A stretch of 62,599 bases of DNA, taken from NCBI GenBank assembly GCA_050943315.1, contig JBMNOY010000006.1, positions 1-62,599 on the forward strand. The letters are read 5' to 3'. Source of the stretch: JBDKUD01 sp050943315. GTDB taxonomy: Bacteria > Bacillota > Syntrophomonadia > Syntrophomonadales > Syntrophomonadaceae. Positions 53,893 through 62,599 of this stretch are shown here, in pieces (within the stretch, counting starts at the first letter, position 1; every line of letters begins with the position of its first letter). The notes beneath the pieces were generated by a model. That model ran no database searches and was not told the origin of the DNA. It was given only the letters and a program-made list of their open reading frames with translations. The position numbers and the translations under genes are program-made.

Positions 53893-55128
53893 ATGAAGGC
53901 AAAGAGACAGGTAATTGTCGTGGGGGGCGGGGCAGCCGGAATGATGGCAGCTATTTCTGCCCGCAGGCTGGGTGCTGAGGTTACTATACTGGAACGAAAT
54001 TCACGGGTAGGGAAGAAAATACTGGCGACGGGTAACGGGCGATGCAACTTTACCAACATAAATGCGGATATTTCCTGCTACAATGGTGAAAATCCAAAAT
54101 TCGCCTATAGTGCCTTAGGAAAATTCACCGTTTACGATACTCTTAATTTTTTTGAAAGATTAGGGATTCAACCTAAAGTGGAAGATTTCGGCAAAGTTTT
54201 TCCCCTGTCTGGTCAAGCTTCCAGCGTTTTAGATGTCCTTTTATATGAACTGCATGAGTTGCAAGTAAATATTGTTAGTGAAGCCCTGGTAAAAGATATA
54301 TGTCCAAAAGGCGGTACATTTACAGTTAAATTGGAAAATGGGAAAATATATCAAGGGGATCGGGTTATTATTACTACCGGCGGTAAAGCGATGCCCACGA
54401 GTGGTTCTGATGGCAATGGTTATGAATTAGCAACCCGGTTAGGACACAATATTATAGATATTTTTCCCGCGCTGGTGCAGATAATGTTAGAAGGATCGTT
54501 TTTTAAGCGCATTGAGGGGGTAAAGTTTGTCGGCACAGCCGAGATTATTCATAATAGTAAAGCAGTCGCTAAAGATAAAGGTGATATCCTTTTCGCCAAT
54601 TATGGAGTATCAGGTCCGCCTATTTTGCAGATAAGCAGAAAGGCAGGAGAACTCTTACAAGAAGGACAAGAAGCTTTTTTAAAATTAATTATAATAGATA
54701 TGATGACCAAGGATGAGTTAAGGAAACTGTTCAAACAACGTTTACAAATAGCCGCCCATAAACCACTTGATTTCAGCCTGGTTGGCTTTATAAATAAAAA
54801 GCTGATTCCGGTTGTCTTAATGGAAGCAGGAATTAAGGATATTAAGCAGCCTGCTGCTAATTTATCTCTTAAAGAGCAGGAAAGTATCGTGAATATTTTA
54901 ACTGATTGGCGCTTCAAGATCAGGGGGACTAAGAGTTGGTCCAGTGCTCAGGTAACTGCTGGCGGCATTGATACCCGGGAAATTGATCCTAACACTATGG
55001 AGTCAAAAATAGTTAAAGGCTTATATTTTGCCGGTGAGATTATTGATATAGATGGTCAGTGTGGTGGTTTTAATCTGCAATGGGCCTGGTCGTCAGGATT
55101 TATTGCCGGACAGAGTGCAGCATTATAG
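53893..55128 (+). CDS. HI0933/YhiN-family FAD flavoprotein
   Basis: 411 residues. N-terminal FAD motif VVVGGGAAGMMAA form (IVVGGGAAG), ATGNGRCNFTN, ITTGGKAMPTSGSDGNGY and C-terminal FAGEIIDIDGQCGGFNLQWAWSSG identify the family. Reaction unknown. GAGGGGG before the ATG. The 252 bases upstream hold a TATAAT at 53752-53757 without a clear -35. Confidence 0.94.
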   Translation: MKAKRQVIVVGGGAAGMMAAISARRLGAEVTILERNSRVGKKILATGNGRCNFTNINADISCYNGENPKFAYSALGKFTVYDTLNFFERLGIQPKVEDFGKVFPLSGQASSVLDVLLYELHELQVNIVSEALVKDICPKGGTFTVKLENGKIYQGDRVIITTGGKAMPTSGSDGNGYELATRLGHNIIDIFPALVQIMLEGSFFKRIEGVKFVGTAEIIHNSKAVAKDKGDILFANYGVSGPPILQISRKAGELLQEGQEAFLKLIIIDMMTKDELRKLFKQRLQIAAHKPLDFSLVGFINKKLIPVVLMEAGIKDIKQPAANLSLKEQESIVNILTDWRFKIRGTKSWSSAQVTAGGIDTREIDPNTMESKIVKGLYFAGEIIDIDGQCGGFNLQWAWSSGFIAGQSAAL

Positions 55129-55174
55129 TATGTTTGCGCAAGTTGCTATGTAAAAAAGAATAGACCGGAAGTTA

Positions 55175-55207
55175 TGCGAAATACTATTAAAAGTATTATT
55201 ATTCGCA
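55175..55207. promoter_or_regulatory. inverted repeat before the cupin gene
   Basis: TGCGAA (55175-55180) pairs with TTCGCA (55202-55207) and ATACT with AGTAT inside, ending just before the ribosome site AAAGGAGG. It could be an operator or a leader hairpin that limits translation. Confidence 0.4.
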
Positions 55208-55223
55208 GTAAAGGAGGATTTTT

Positions 55224-55565
55224 TTGAACATACCACACTTGCGCAAAAACATTGACTATGCCAAAATTTTAGATTTAAAAAATCTGGTTCCTTATGTTGA
55301 GGGTAAGGTTGTCAGCCAAACCCTGCTCGAGGGAGATATGATTAACATGTCAGTTTATACCATTGATAAAGGTGAAGAATTAAGCTGCCAGGCAAGTACC
55401 GGAGAAACCCTGGCTTACGTAATAAAGGGAAAAATGAATGCCAAGATTTGGGGAGATGAATATTATCTTAATGAAGGGGAAATGATAAATCTTCCTAATA
55501 ACATATCGCATCAATTAAAGGCAGTGGATAAGCTAACTGTGTTATTAACCACTTTAAATCCTTAA
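55224..55565 (+). CDS. cupin-domain protein
   Basis: 113-residue single cupin. Central GETLAYVIKGKMNAKIWGDEYYLNEGEMINLP is the two-motif barrel; usual His ligands of motif 1 are largely absent, with only one His (ISHQLKAV) in motif 2, so metal binding is doubtful and it may be a ligand sensor. TTG start after AAAGGAGG. Own terminator downstream. Confidence 0.88.
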   Translation: MNIPHLRKNIDYAKILDLKNLVPYVEGKVVSQTLLEGDMINMSVYTIDKGEELSCQASTGETLAYVIKGKMNAKIWGDEYYLNEGEMINLPNNISHQLKAVDKLTVLLTTLNP

Positions 55566-55593
55566 AATACAATCCTAAAAGTTTTACCTATCC

Positions 55594-55625
55594 AAAACAA
55601 CTTGCCTAAAAGCAAGTTGTTTTTT
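55594..55625 (+). terminator. terminator of the cupin gene
   Basis: 12-bp perfect stem AAAACAACTTGC / GCAAGTTGTTTT, 6-base loop, followed by further T. The downstream flavoprotein start at 55647 lies just after it. Confidence 0.9.
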
Positions 55626-55646
55626 GTGGATAAACAGGAGGTCAAT

Positions 55647-57269
55647 GTGATTAGGATTTCAGATATTAAAATTAGCATAAATAAAGCGGAAGATTTGGAG
55701 ATGGAAAGACAAGCTTTACGGAAAATGATACTTGCAAAGCTAAATATTAAGGAAAAGGAGCTTTTTTCGTTTACCATATCTAGAAAGTCAATAGATGCCC
55801 GTAAAAAAGATGACATTTTTTATGTTTATACAGTAGATGTCAGTGTACATAATGAAAAACGGATTTTAAACAAGCATAGTTTAAAAGGGATAACAATTAC
55901 TCCAGATTTATCTTATCCCGGTGTGACCCTGGGGACTAAAACTCTGCCTAATAGGCCGGTAATAGTCGGCATGGGACCGGCAGGTCTTTTTGCTGGTTTA
56001 CTGTTATCCCAAAATGGCTATAGACCTATCATCTTGGAAAGAGGGGAGGATGTAGATAGCAGAACCGCTAAGGTAAATAGATTTTGGAATCACGGTGAAC
56101 TTGATACAGAAAGTAATGTCCAGTTTGGTGAGGGTGGAGCTGGCACATTTTCCGACGGCAAACTTACTACTTTAATTAATGACAAACGGTGTCGTACTGT
56201 ATTAGAAGAATTTATTAAAGCAGGCGCACCAGCAGAAATATTATATAAAAGCAAACCTCACATTGGAACCGATATTTTGAAGAATACGGTTAAAAAAATC
56301 AGGCAAGAGATTATCGCCCTCGGTGGTGAAGTAAGATTTAAAGCTAAAGTGACTGATTTTATTATTAGAAATGGTAATATCCAAGCACTGGTAATAAATG
56401 ATAATGAGGAACTCCATTGTCAGGTTATCCTTTTGGCGGTTGGTCATAGTGCCCGTGACACCTTCAAGATATTGCACCGCCGCGGTGTTAAAATGATACA
56501 AAAGCCCTTTTCTATTGGAGTTAGAATTGAGCACCCGCAGGAAATTATTAATAAAGCCCAATATGGTGTATCGGCCGAACATCCTGGATTAGGGCCAGCA
56601 GATTATAAATTAGTTTATCACTCTAAAAAGGGAAGATCGGCTTATACATTTTGTATGTGCCCGGGCGGATATGTGGTTGCTGCTGCCTCTGAGGAAAATT
56701 CTGTTGTTACCAATGGCATGAGTATGTTTAAAAGAGATGGCTTTAATGCTAATTCGGCCTTATTAGTAGGGGTATCACCAGTTGATTTTCCCAGTCCGCA
56801 TCCTCTGGCGGGCATTGAATTTCAACGCTGTTGGGAGCGACTGGCATATAAGGCAGGAGGAGGAGGTTACCGGGCTCCGGCCCAATTAACAGGTGATTTT
56901 CTGCTAGATCAGCCCAGCACTACCTGGGGCAGTGTTGAGCCTACTTATAAACCAGGTGTAGTATTGGCCGAACTAAAACAGTGCCTACCGGAGTATGTGA
57001 TAGCAACTCTGAAGGAAGCTATTGTATATTTTGATAGCCGAATCAGGGGTTTTGCTATGCGGGACAGTATTTTAACCGGTGTCGAGACCAGAAGTTCCTC
57101 ACCGGTAAGGATCGTCAGGGATGAAAATGGCTTATCCAATATCAAAGGCATATATCCGATGGGGGAAGGTGCAGGTTATGCCGGCGGAATAATGTCATCA
57201 GCAGTAGACGGACTAAAAGCGGCAGAAAAGGTAATGCAAAATTATGCCCCCTTGCGCTCCGGGGTTTAA
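55647..57269 (+). CDS. FAD-dependent dehydrogenase (COG2509 type)
   Basis: 540 residues from GTG 55647, 6-7 bases after AGGAGG; any earlier start would lie in the terminator. An N-terminal RNA-binding-like segment (~1-80), then FAD motif IVGMGPAGLFAGLLL, GEGGAGTFSDGKLTT, VGHSARDTF and a C-terminal YPMGEGAGYAGGIMSSA. These proteins are widespread and uncharacterised. Confidence 0.93.
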   Translation: MIRISDIKISINKAEDLEMERQALRKMILAKLNIKEKELFSFTISRKSIDARKKDDIFYVYTVDVSVHNEKRILNKHSLKGITITPDLSYPGVTLGTKTLPNRPVIVGMGPAGLFAGLLLSQNGYRPIILERGEDVDSRTAKVNRFWNHGELDTESNVQFGEGGAGTFSDGKLTTLINDKRCRTVLEEFIKAGAPAEILYKSKPHIGTDILKNTVKKIRQEIIALGGEVRFKAKVTDFIIRNGNIQALVINDNEELHCQVILLAVGHSARDTFKILHRRGVKMIQKPFSIGVRIEHPQEIINKAQYGVSAEHPGLGPADYKLVYHSKKGRSAYTFCMCPGGYVVAAASEENSVVTNGMSMFKRDGFNANSALLVGVSPVDFPSPHPLAGIEFQRCWERLAYKAGGGGYRAPAQLTGDFLLDQPSTTWGSVEPTYKPGVVLAELKQCLPEYVIATLKEAIVYFDSRIRGFAMRDSILTGVETRSSSPVRIVRDENGLSNIKGIYPMGEGAGYAGGIMSSAVDGLKAAEKVMQNYAPLRSGV

Positions 57270-57378
57270 CCCTGAAGCTTTACCATCGGGCAGCCTTTTG
57301 ATATGTTTAAGTTGAATGAAAAATGTGATCATCGCAAGAATCTTGGTTAATATTGTAGTTATAAAATGGAGGGATACT

Positions 57379-58386
57379 TTGGAAACGGTTACACTAGGAC
57401 AAACAGGAATTATTGCTAATAAAAATGGTTTTGGGGCACTGCCTATTCAACGGGTAAACCGGGATGAAGCATCACTTTTACTGAAAAAGGCCTATCAAAA
57501 CGGCCTTAATTTTTTTGATACCGCGCGCTTTTATACCGATAGTGAAGAGAAGATCGGATATGCATTAAGTGCGGTGAGAAACAATATTTATATCGCATCT
57601 AAGACAACTGCGTCCGACCCCAAGGAATTTTGGGAGCATTTACAAGTTTCACTGCGATTATTAAAAACAAGCTATCTGGATATTTATCAATTTCATAACC
57701 CTGCCTTTTGCCCTAAGCCCGGCGATGGGACAGGTTTATATGAAGCCATGTTGGAAGCCAAGGAGAGAGGTATGATACGTCATATTGGTATTACCAATCA
57801 CCGCTTACCGGTAGCCATTGAGGCAGTGGAATCGGGATTATATGAAACCATTCAATTTCCTTTCAGTTATCTGGCCACAGAGAAGGAAATAGAACTGGTG
57901 AAACTCTGCCGTGAACGTAATGTTGGTTTTATTGCCATGAAATCATTGTCCGGCGGACTTATTACCAACTCCGCCGCAGCTTATGCTTTTCTTGCTCAGT
58001 ATGATAATGTTCTGCCCATATGGGGTATACAAAAAGAAAAAGAGCTTAACGAATTTATTGCCTATTCAAAAAACCCACCGGTACTTAACACAGAGTATTT
58101 AAAGATTATTGAACACGATAAGAGGAGCTTAAGCGGTGAGTTTTGCCGGGGCTGCGGGTACTGCCTGCCGTGTCAGGCCGATATAGATATTCCTAATTGT
58201 GCCCGAATGTCTCTGATGATCCGACGTGCCCCGACTTCTGTATACCTTAATGAAGAATGGAAGGAGAAAATGAAAAAAATCGAAGACTGTATTGAATGTG
58301 ACCATTGCAAGGATAATTGCCCTTATTCACTGGATACCCCTAAGCTTTTAAAGGATAATTGGGAGGACTATAAGAAGCATATATAA
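57379..58386 (+). CDS. aldo/keto reductase with C-terminal 4Fe-4S motifs
   Basis: 335 residues from TTG 57379, 6 bases after GGAGG. AKR barrel: FDTARFYTDSEEKIG (Asp, Tyr) and KTTAS (Lys), DIYQFHNPA (His). The C-terminal ~70 residues hold CRGCGYCLPC and CIECDHCKDNC, enough for one or two 4Fe-4S clusters. This ferredoxin-fused AKR group is typical of anaerobes; it may couple carbonyl reduction to ferredoxin. The next gene, a FAH-family hydrolase, is 39 bases on. Confidence 0.92.
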   Translation: METVTLGQTGIIANKNGFGALPIQRVNRDEASLLLKKAYQNGLNFFDTARFYTDSEEKIGYALSAVRNNIYIASKTTASDPKEFWEHLQVSLRLLKTSYLDIYQFHNPAFCPKPGDGTGLYEAMLEAKERGMIRHIGITNHRLPVAIEAVESGLYETIQFPFSYLATEKEIELVKLCRERNVGFIAMKSLSGGLITNSAAAYAFLAQYDNVLPIWGIQKEKELNEFIAYSKNPPVLNTEYLKIIEHDKRSLSGEFCRGCGYCLPCQADIDIPNCARMSLMIRRAPTSVYLNEEWKEKMKKIEDCIECDHCKDNCPYSLDTPKLLKDNWEDYKKHI

Positions 58387-58425
58387 AAGTAATTGGTCTA
58401 AATTTTAGCAGAAAGGAACAGCTTT

Positions 58426-59307
58426 ATGAAATTTATTACTTATAAATATCAGGAAACAGAAAATGTTGGTGTTCTAATGGAAAATAAGGTCGTACCTTTA
58501 GAGGGCTTGGGGTTTCCTGTTAAATCTATGCTTGAACTAATCGAAACAGCTACGGATGACATGGTAAATAAGATAGAAAATATCATCAGCACCGGTAATT
58601 TTGCATACCTGCCCTTTAATCTGATTAAATTGCTGCCCCCGATACCTTATCCGAAAAGAAATGTATTTTGCCTGGGAAAAAATTATGCCGACCATGCCCG
58701 GGAAATAAAAATTACCCAAATATCTGATACCGGCATTCCCGAACGTCCAATTTACTTTACCAAGGTTGCATCACCGGCGATAGGCAGCGGCGACCTGATT
58801 AAGTTTTCCCGCCAAACCACCAGCCAGGTAGATTATGAAGTTGAACTTGCGGTAGTTATTGGTAGGGATGGCATAAACATAAGACCGGAAGAAGCACAAG
58901 AATATATTTTTGGATACACAATAGTCAATGATGTTTCTGCTCGAGACTTACAGGCTGACCATAAACAATGGTTTAAAGGCAAAAGCCTGGACACCTTTTG
59001 CCCCATGGGCCCCTGTATAGTACATAAAAATTATATACAGTCCCCCATGGAACTGAATATTAAATGCACTATAAATGGTGAGGTAAGACAAAATTCCAAT
59101 ACTAGTAATATGATATTTGATATACCTTATATTATAAGTGATCTTTCCCGGGGCATGACCTTAATAGCAGGGGATATAATCTGTACCGGAACCCCCAGCG
59201 GAGTCGGCATGGGTTTCAATCCTCCTAAATTACTTAATGACGGAGACATAGTAGATTGTTATATTGAAAATATAGGTACCCTGACTAATATAGTTGCGGT
59301 TAATTAG
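58426..59307 (+). CDS. fumarylacetoacetate hydrolase family protein
   Basis: 293 residues. Metal ligands in the DYEVELAVVIG segment (two Glu) and in VNDVSARDLQ (Asp). FCLGKNYADHAREI and ICTGTPSGVGMGF are family marks. Members hydrolyse or decarboxylate acylpyruvates and related beta-diketones. AAAGGAA before the ATG. Co-transcription with the Fe-S aldo/keto reductase is likely. Confidence 0.94.
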   Translation: MKFITYKYQETENVGVLMENKVVPLEGLGFPVKSMLELIETATDDMVNKIENIISTGNFAYLPFNLIKLLPPIPYPKRNVFCLGKNYADHAREIKITQISDTGIPERPIYFTKVASPAIGSGDLIKFSRQTTSQVDYEVELAVVIGRDGINIRPEEAQEYIFGYTIVNDVSARDLQADHKQWFKGKSLDTFCPMGPCIVHKNYIQSPMELNIKCTINGEVRQNSNTSNMIFDIPYIISDLSRGMTLIAGDIICTGTPSGVGMGFNPPKLLNDGDIVDCYIENIGTLTNIVAVN

Positions 59308-59411
59308 CTGTCGCTTCTGATTATCCGGAGAATTACCTTAAAGTATATATCCGGCTAATCTAGCCTTATTCATAAGGAGTAACTATCGTTAGAAAAAGGA
59401 GCCCGATAACC

Positions 59412-60272
59412 ATGAAAAAATATATAGTTATACTATTGTTAATAATCATAATGGTTGCCGCGGGAGTACTCATTTATAAATCACAAGGTTTGAGAAAAGC
59501 ATACCAGGAAAATGTTCAACAAGGACTGGAACAAATTCAGCCTTCAAAAAATACAATACTTACTACAGATGATACCAAGCACTTGCCCCCCGTGGTGCAA
59601 AAATATCTTGCCTATACAGGTGTTATTGGCAAGGAAAAGGTCCAAAATGTACACGTGATAGGTGAAGGCCGGTTTAGGCCAGATCCCAGTAAAGGCGAGT
59701 TCCCTATGGTATCCGAGCAGTACAACTTCTTTGCCAATCCGGCCCGTCATTATTTTATTAAGCTGAAAATGTTCGGTATTCCTGTGGTAGGATTGCATTC
59801 CTATCAAGATGCCAGGGCATCAATGTTGATTAAGATTGCTTCACTTTTTAAAGTTGCCGAGGCCAGTGGTGAAATTGCCAACAAAGCGGAAACAGTAACA
59901 ATATTCAATGATATGTGTCTATTAGCTCCTGCCACCTTAATTGATAAAAGAATAAAATGGGAAACAATTGACCCTTTGACGGTCAAAGCCATATTCAATA
60001 ATGGGATTACTATTTCCGCTCTCCTGTACTTCAATGAAAAAGGTGAATTAATTAATTTTATATCTGATGACCGTTATCTCACAACTACCGGAAAAGAATA
60101 CCGTCAAGCAAGATGGTCCACTCCGGTCAGGAATTACAAAGACTTTGGCGGTGTAAAGCTGGCCAGTTATGGGGAAGCTATTTGGAATTTACCAGAAGGG
60201 GATTATTGCTATGGGAAGATTAATATAAAGGAAGTTACCTATAATTATTACCGTTTTACACAACAATTTTAG
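59412..60272 (+). CDS. DUF6544/DUF6920-like membrane-anchored protein
   Basis: 286 residues, one N-terminal membrane helix (~4-23), then a soluble domain with LPPVVQKYLAYTGVIG, RFRPDPSKGEFPMVSEQYNFFANPAR and VKLASYGEAIWNLPEGDYCYGKI. This matches my memory of the DUF6544/DUF6920 group; function unknown. AAAGGAG before the ATG. It is followed by the hairpin at 60360-60394. Confidence 0.82.
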   Translation: MKKYIVILLLIIIMVAAGVLIYKSQGLRKAYQENVQQGLEQIQPSKNTILTTDDTKHLPPVVQKYLAYTGVIGKEKVQNVHVIGEGRFRPDPSKGEFPMVSEQYNFFANPARHYFIKLKMFGIPVVGLHSYQDARASMLIKIASLFKVAEASGEIANKAETVTIFNDMCLLAPATLIDKRIKWETIDPLTVKAIFNNGITISALLYFNEKGELINFISDDRYLTTTGKEYRQARWSTPVRNYKDFGGVKLASYGEAIWNLPEGDYCYGKINIKEVTYNYYRFTQQF

Positions 60273-60359
60273 TAAATGACCCGAATGGGAATAAGCTACC
60301 TTTCTTAGATAGTTAAGAATGCCAGTAACCGTAAGGAATGCGTTAACATGGCTAGAAAG

Positions 60360-60394
60360 CAGAATATACAGGCGTATAATGCCTGTATATTCTG
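60360..60394. terminator. terminator-like hairpin
   Basis: 14-bp perfect stem CAGAATATACAGGC / GCCTGTATATTCTG, 7-base loop. It lies between convergent genes; a T run (CTCTTTTTTATC) follows 15 bases later. Confidence 0.65.
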
Positions 60395-60441
60395 TCTAAG
60401 AAATGACCCTCTTTTTTATCATCTCTCGGTAGAGCTGCCGA

Positions 60442-61395
60442 TTATTTTGCTTTCTGGCTGCTAGATAAATAACCCAGTAAGCAATCCTTGAGATCTTTAA
60501 CCGCAATACAGGCAAAAAGTACGATCAATGCAACCAGGGTACGATCTCCGGGAATAAGCGCACGCAGTGGGTCAACTAGAAAAAAGTGACCTAGATAGAT
60601 TCCCAGAGTCCGGTTGCCGACAAAAGAAAGAATCTTCTTGCCCGGACGATTTTCCCCGCTGTAATAAATGGCAAGGGCCAGGGTAACACCTATTGAAAGC
60701 GGAAATACGGCGGCTTTGTTAAAAAGATATCCTATTGTGTTGTTAAAATAAGGTTCCAAGAGGCCAACCATAGCTACAGCAATGGCACCCCAGAAGAATG
60801 CCCGGGCATGTTTGGAGATATATTCCCTTATTTGCGGATATTCCTTAATTAACATTCCAATGGCAATAAATCCCCACCACTTAATAGGATTGGGACCAGA
60901 ATAGCTGATAATATGCAGGCCATAGGTTTTGGAAATCTCCAATATCAAAGTCATCGCGAAATTGCTTATAATCATAAAATATAGAAAATAACGGCGCAGC
61001 GTTTTGGGCAATAAATAGAGAAGCGGACATAACAGTGCAAATAACATGTAATAGAACATATAATAAAGATGCAGTGCAGTTTTTCCCAGCACCAGGTCTG
61101 TAATGGTGAATTCTTTGCCTATAGTTACCCAGTAAAATACACCATAGGCGATAGCCCAGTAAAGATAAGGAATATACGTATTGCGGATTTTTTTCCAGCT
61201 TGATTGCAGCCACCTGGAAGCACTGGACATAAAATGTCCCTGAACCATAAAAAACATAGGGACACACCACATAGCCAGTTCTCTGACAAATACCCCCAAA
61301 GGGTCTGTACTGCCCCGATAAACATGACTGAATATAACAGTTATAATACCCAGGCCTTTAAGAACATCATACATGTAGTCTCTTTTAGTAGTCAT
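60442..61395 (-). CDS. acyltransferase-3 family membrane protein
   Basis: 317 residues, about ten membrane helices. The N-terminal RDYMYDVLKGLGIITVIFSHVYRG holds the conserved His of the OafA/NolL-type acyltransferases; GNRTLGIYLGHFFLVDPLR is near the end. It adds acetyl or other acyl groups to cell-surface sugars in known members. The gene follows the recombinase gene on the same strand (68-base gap). Confidence 0.92.
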   Translation of the reverse strand: MTTKRDYMYDVLKGLGIITVIFSHVYRGSTDPLGVFVRELAMWCVPMFFMVQGHFMSSASRWLQSSWKKIRNTYIPYLYWAIAYGVFYWVTIGKEFTITDLVLGKTALHLYYMFYYMLFALLCPLLYLLPKTLRRYFLYFMIISNFAMTLILEISKTYGLHIISYSGPNPIKWWGFIAIGMLIKEYPQIREYISKHARAFFWGAIAVAMVGLLEPYFNNTIGYLFNKAAVFPLSIGVTLALAIYYSGENRPGKKILSFVGNRTLGIYLGHFFLVDPLRALIPGDRTLVALIVLFACIAVKDLKDCLLGYLSSSQKAK

Positions 61396-61463
61396 TAACC
61401 TAACATCCCTCCAACTAATTCAACTAAGAACTATTTTTCCTATAACCTAGAAAACTGCCCCCC

Positions 61464-62417
61464 TTATAAAACCCGATTTTTAATGCTTTTTAGATAGCCC
61501 ACATGGTCAACACTGGTATCTTGCATACCTCTGGCAACATGAACATAAGTCTGAGTAGTGGTGATCGCCGCGTGGCCCAGATCATGCTGCAAACGCCACA
61601 GGTTGGCAGTTCCGTCTTTGGCTACCGATGTGGCATAGGTGTGCCTGATCCAATGGGGAGAAGCATTTTTGTCAATACCAGCTGCGTCAACACACTCCTT
61701 AACCATTTTCCATATCGTTTGACGTGTATAATTGTTGCCAAAGCGATTAGGAATAAACGCTGATTTATCCCGGGGATTAATTTTGGTTGAAAGTCCCTCA
61801 GCCCTCCTATAGGCAATGATTAATTCCCATAAGCTGGGTATTATTTTAAGAACCCTGGTTTTATGTTGTTTACCGGTAATACTTACGCAGATTTCCCCAC
61901 CCGGACCAAGAAAGAAGTCCCTCCACATAAGGTTGGCCAGCTCACTTTCACGAGAACCTGTACAAGCAAAAAAATAGACTATTAAAAGATGGATTAGGCT
62001 CTTATTCTTAGCTGCCTCAATTATGGACAGCAGTTCATCATCAGTAAGAATTCGCTGTGCTATTTTCTGATCAGCTCGCTGAGTTTCCAGCGGTTCAGCA
62101 GGATTGAATGGAATATAGCCAATACGCATGGCATATTTAAAAAGACTTTTCAAGGTGGCTATTTTACGATTTTGGGTGGAGATTGACAAAACCGGAGGAT
62201 TACGGCCGGGAACAACGGAGGCGAGGTAATTGGAGTATTCAACCAGGTCCGCATAAGTAATATCACCCAGAGATTTATAATTCATATATTTAAAGAATTC
62301 ATTAATCGCCCCCCGGTATACATCAGCAGTCAGTGGAGATCGCCTGCTTTTTGTATCGAGGAACATACCAATAACCTGAATATCATGATTATCAATCAGG
62401 CATAATTTATTATTCAT
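61464..62417 (-). CDS. tyrosine recombinase/integrase
   Basis: 317 residues, full length. N-terminal SAM-like core-binding domain (~10-105), catalytic domain with Arg in CTGSRESEL, Lys in TGKQHKTRV, HWIRH (His, Arg), LGHAAITTTQTY (His, nucleophile Tyr). GGAGGAATATA before the ATG. It is longer and more diverged than housekeeping XerC/XerD and looks like an element integrase, but no attachment site or excisionase is visible. The 180 bases beyond it to the window edge are very AT-rich and show no gene. Confidence 0.92.
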   Translation of the reverse strand: MNNKLCLIDNHDIQVIGMFLDTKSRRSPLTADVYRGAINEFFKYMNYKSLGDITYADLVEYSNYLASVVPGRNPPVLSISTQNRKIATLKSLFKYAMRIGYIPFNPAEPLETQRADQKIAQRILTDDELLSIIEAAKNKSLIHLLIVYFFACTGSRESELANLMWRDFFLGPGGEICVSITGKQHKTRVLKIIPSLWELIIAYRRAEGLSTKINPRDKSAFIPNRFGNNYTRQTIWKMVKECVDAAGIDKNASPHWIRHTYATSVAKDGTANLWRLQHDLGHAAITTTQTYVHVARGMQDTSVDHVGYLKSIKNRVL

Positions 62418-62599
62418 TATATTCCTCCGTAATTATTAATTATCTCTGCAATAAATCATTGCGTAGTGATATCTAACCTATCAATCAAATGAATACCATA
62501 ATATCCAATGTCAGGTATAATAATAATATAAAACTATGTAAATGTCATTATTTATATTATAAAGCAAATTCATGTTGAATGGGTATATAATATATTTAG

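Noticed and set aside
55602..55646. Longer start for the COG2509 flavoprotein
   Set aside because: The extension lies within the terminator hairpin of the cupin gene; GTG 55647 has AGGAGG upstream.

Overview
The window comes from a low-to-mid GC, anaerobic, endospore-forming Firmicute. The best fit is a syntrophic fatty-acid oxidiser of the Syntrophomonas type. Reasons: it opens in a butyrate-type beta-oxidation cluster (thiolase, a 610-residue acyl-CoA dehydrogenase, an acetate/acyl CoA-transferase) next to a PAS/sigma-54 activator. It carries two tungsten-type aldehyde:ferredoxin oxidoreductases and the formate dehydrogenase factor FdhD. It also has CotF-like and SspH spore proteins, strong Shine-Dalgarno sites and many TTG/GTG starts. 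I see no tRNA, rRNA, CRISPR array, riboswitch of a class I know, or complete transposon.

Layout. 1-4.2 kb: beta-oxidation genes on the plus strand. 4.35-6.4 kb: sigma-54 activator, divergent from larA. 6.5-10.5 kb: larA, murB and a B12-binding radical SAM enzyme. 10.9-13.4 kb: psd-pssA and a PocR-domain histidine kinase. 13.4-14.7 kb: sirtuin and lytic transglycosylase on the minus strand. 15-19.9 kb: HtrA protease, an OmpR-type two-component pair, and lemA with a TPM-domain gene. 20-23.4 kb: secreted YcdB/SLH protein and a papain-type protease. 23.5-24.9 kb: two small membrane proteins facing a LysE exporter. 25-29.7 kb: SOS-type mutagenesis cassette (LexA box, finger-less Y-family protein, DUF6504-like protein, DnaE2-like polymerase). 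29.8-30.8 kb: SPFH protein with a small ribbon-helix-helix protein. 31-34.7 kb: MOSC, Rrf2, cysteine desulfurase, IscU and mnmA. 34.9-38.9 kb: metY, metA, fdhD, nadA. 39-42.8 kb: larE facing a cadC-cadA metal-resistance operon. 42.8-45 kb: AOR with a polyferredoxin. 45.1-51.6 kb: spore coat pair, DUF421/DUF4363, cyclase, prfC, phosphoesterase, SRAP protein, sspH. 51.9-60.3 kb: second AOR, two FAD proteins, cupin, Fe-S aldo/keto reductase, FAH-family protein, DUF6920-like protein. 60.4-62.4 kb: acyltransferase and tyrosine recombinase on the minus strand.

How the genes work together. The first 4 kb would take an acyl-CoA through dehydrogenation, thiolysis and CoA exchange. The AORs and FdhD belong to the ferredoxin/formate electron economy of such organisms. 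The 31-34.7 kb operon supplies sulfur for Fe-S clusters and for tRNA 2-thiouridine. MetA (acetyl-type, Glu111) and MetY form the O-acetylhomoserine route to homocysteine. LarA and LarE are the enzyme and one cofactor-maturation step for a nickel-pincer racemase, about 31 kb apart.

The most interesting part is 25.07-29.74 kb. A LexA-type box sits between the -35 and -10 elements. It heads a three-gene set that looks like a reduced ImuB/DnaE2 mutasome: the Y-family protein lacks the fingers region and catalytic acidic residues but keeps a clamp-binding-like pentapeptide.
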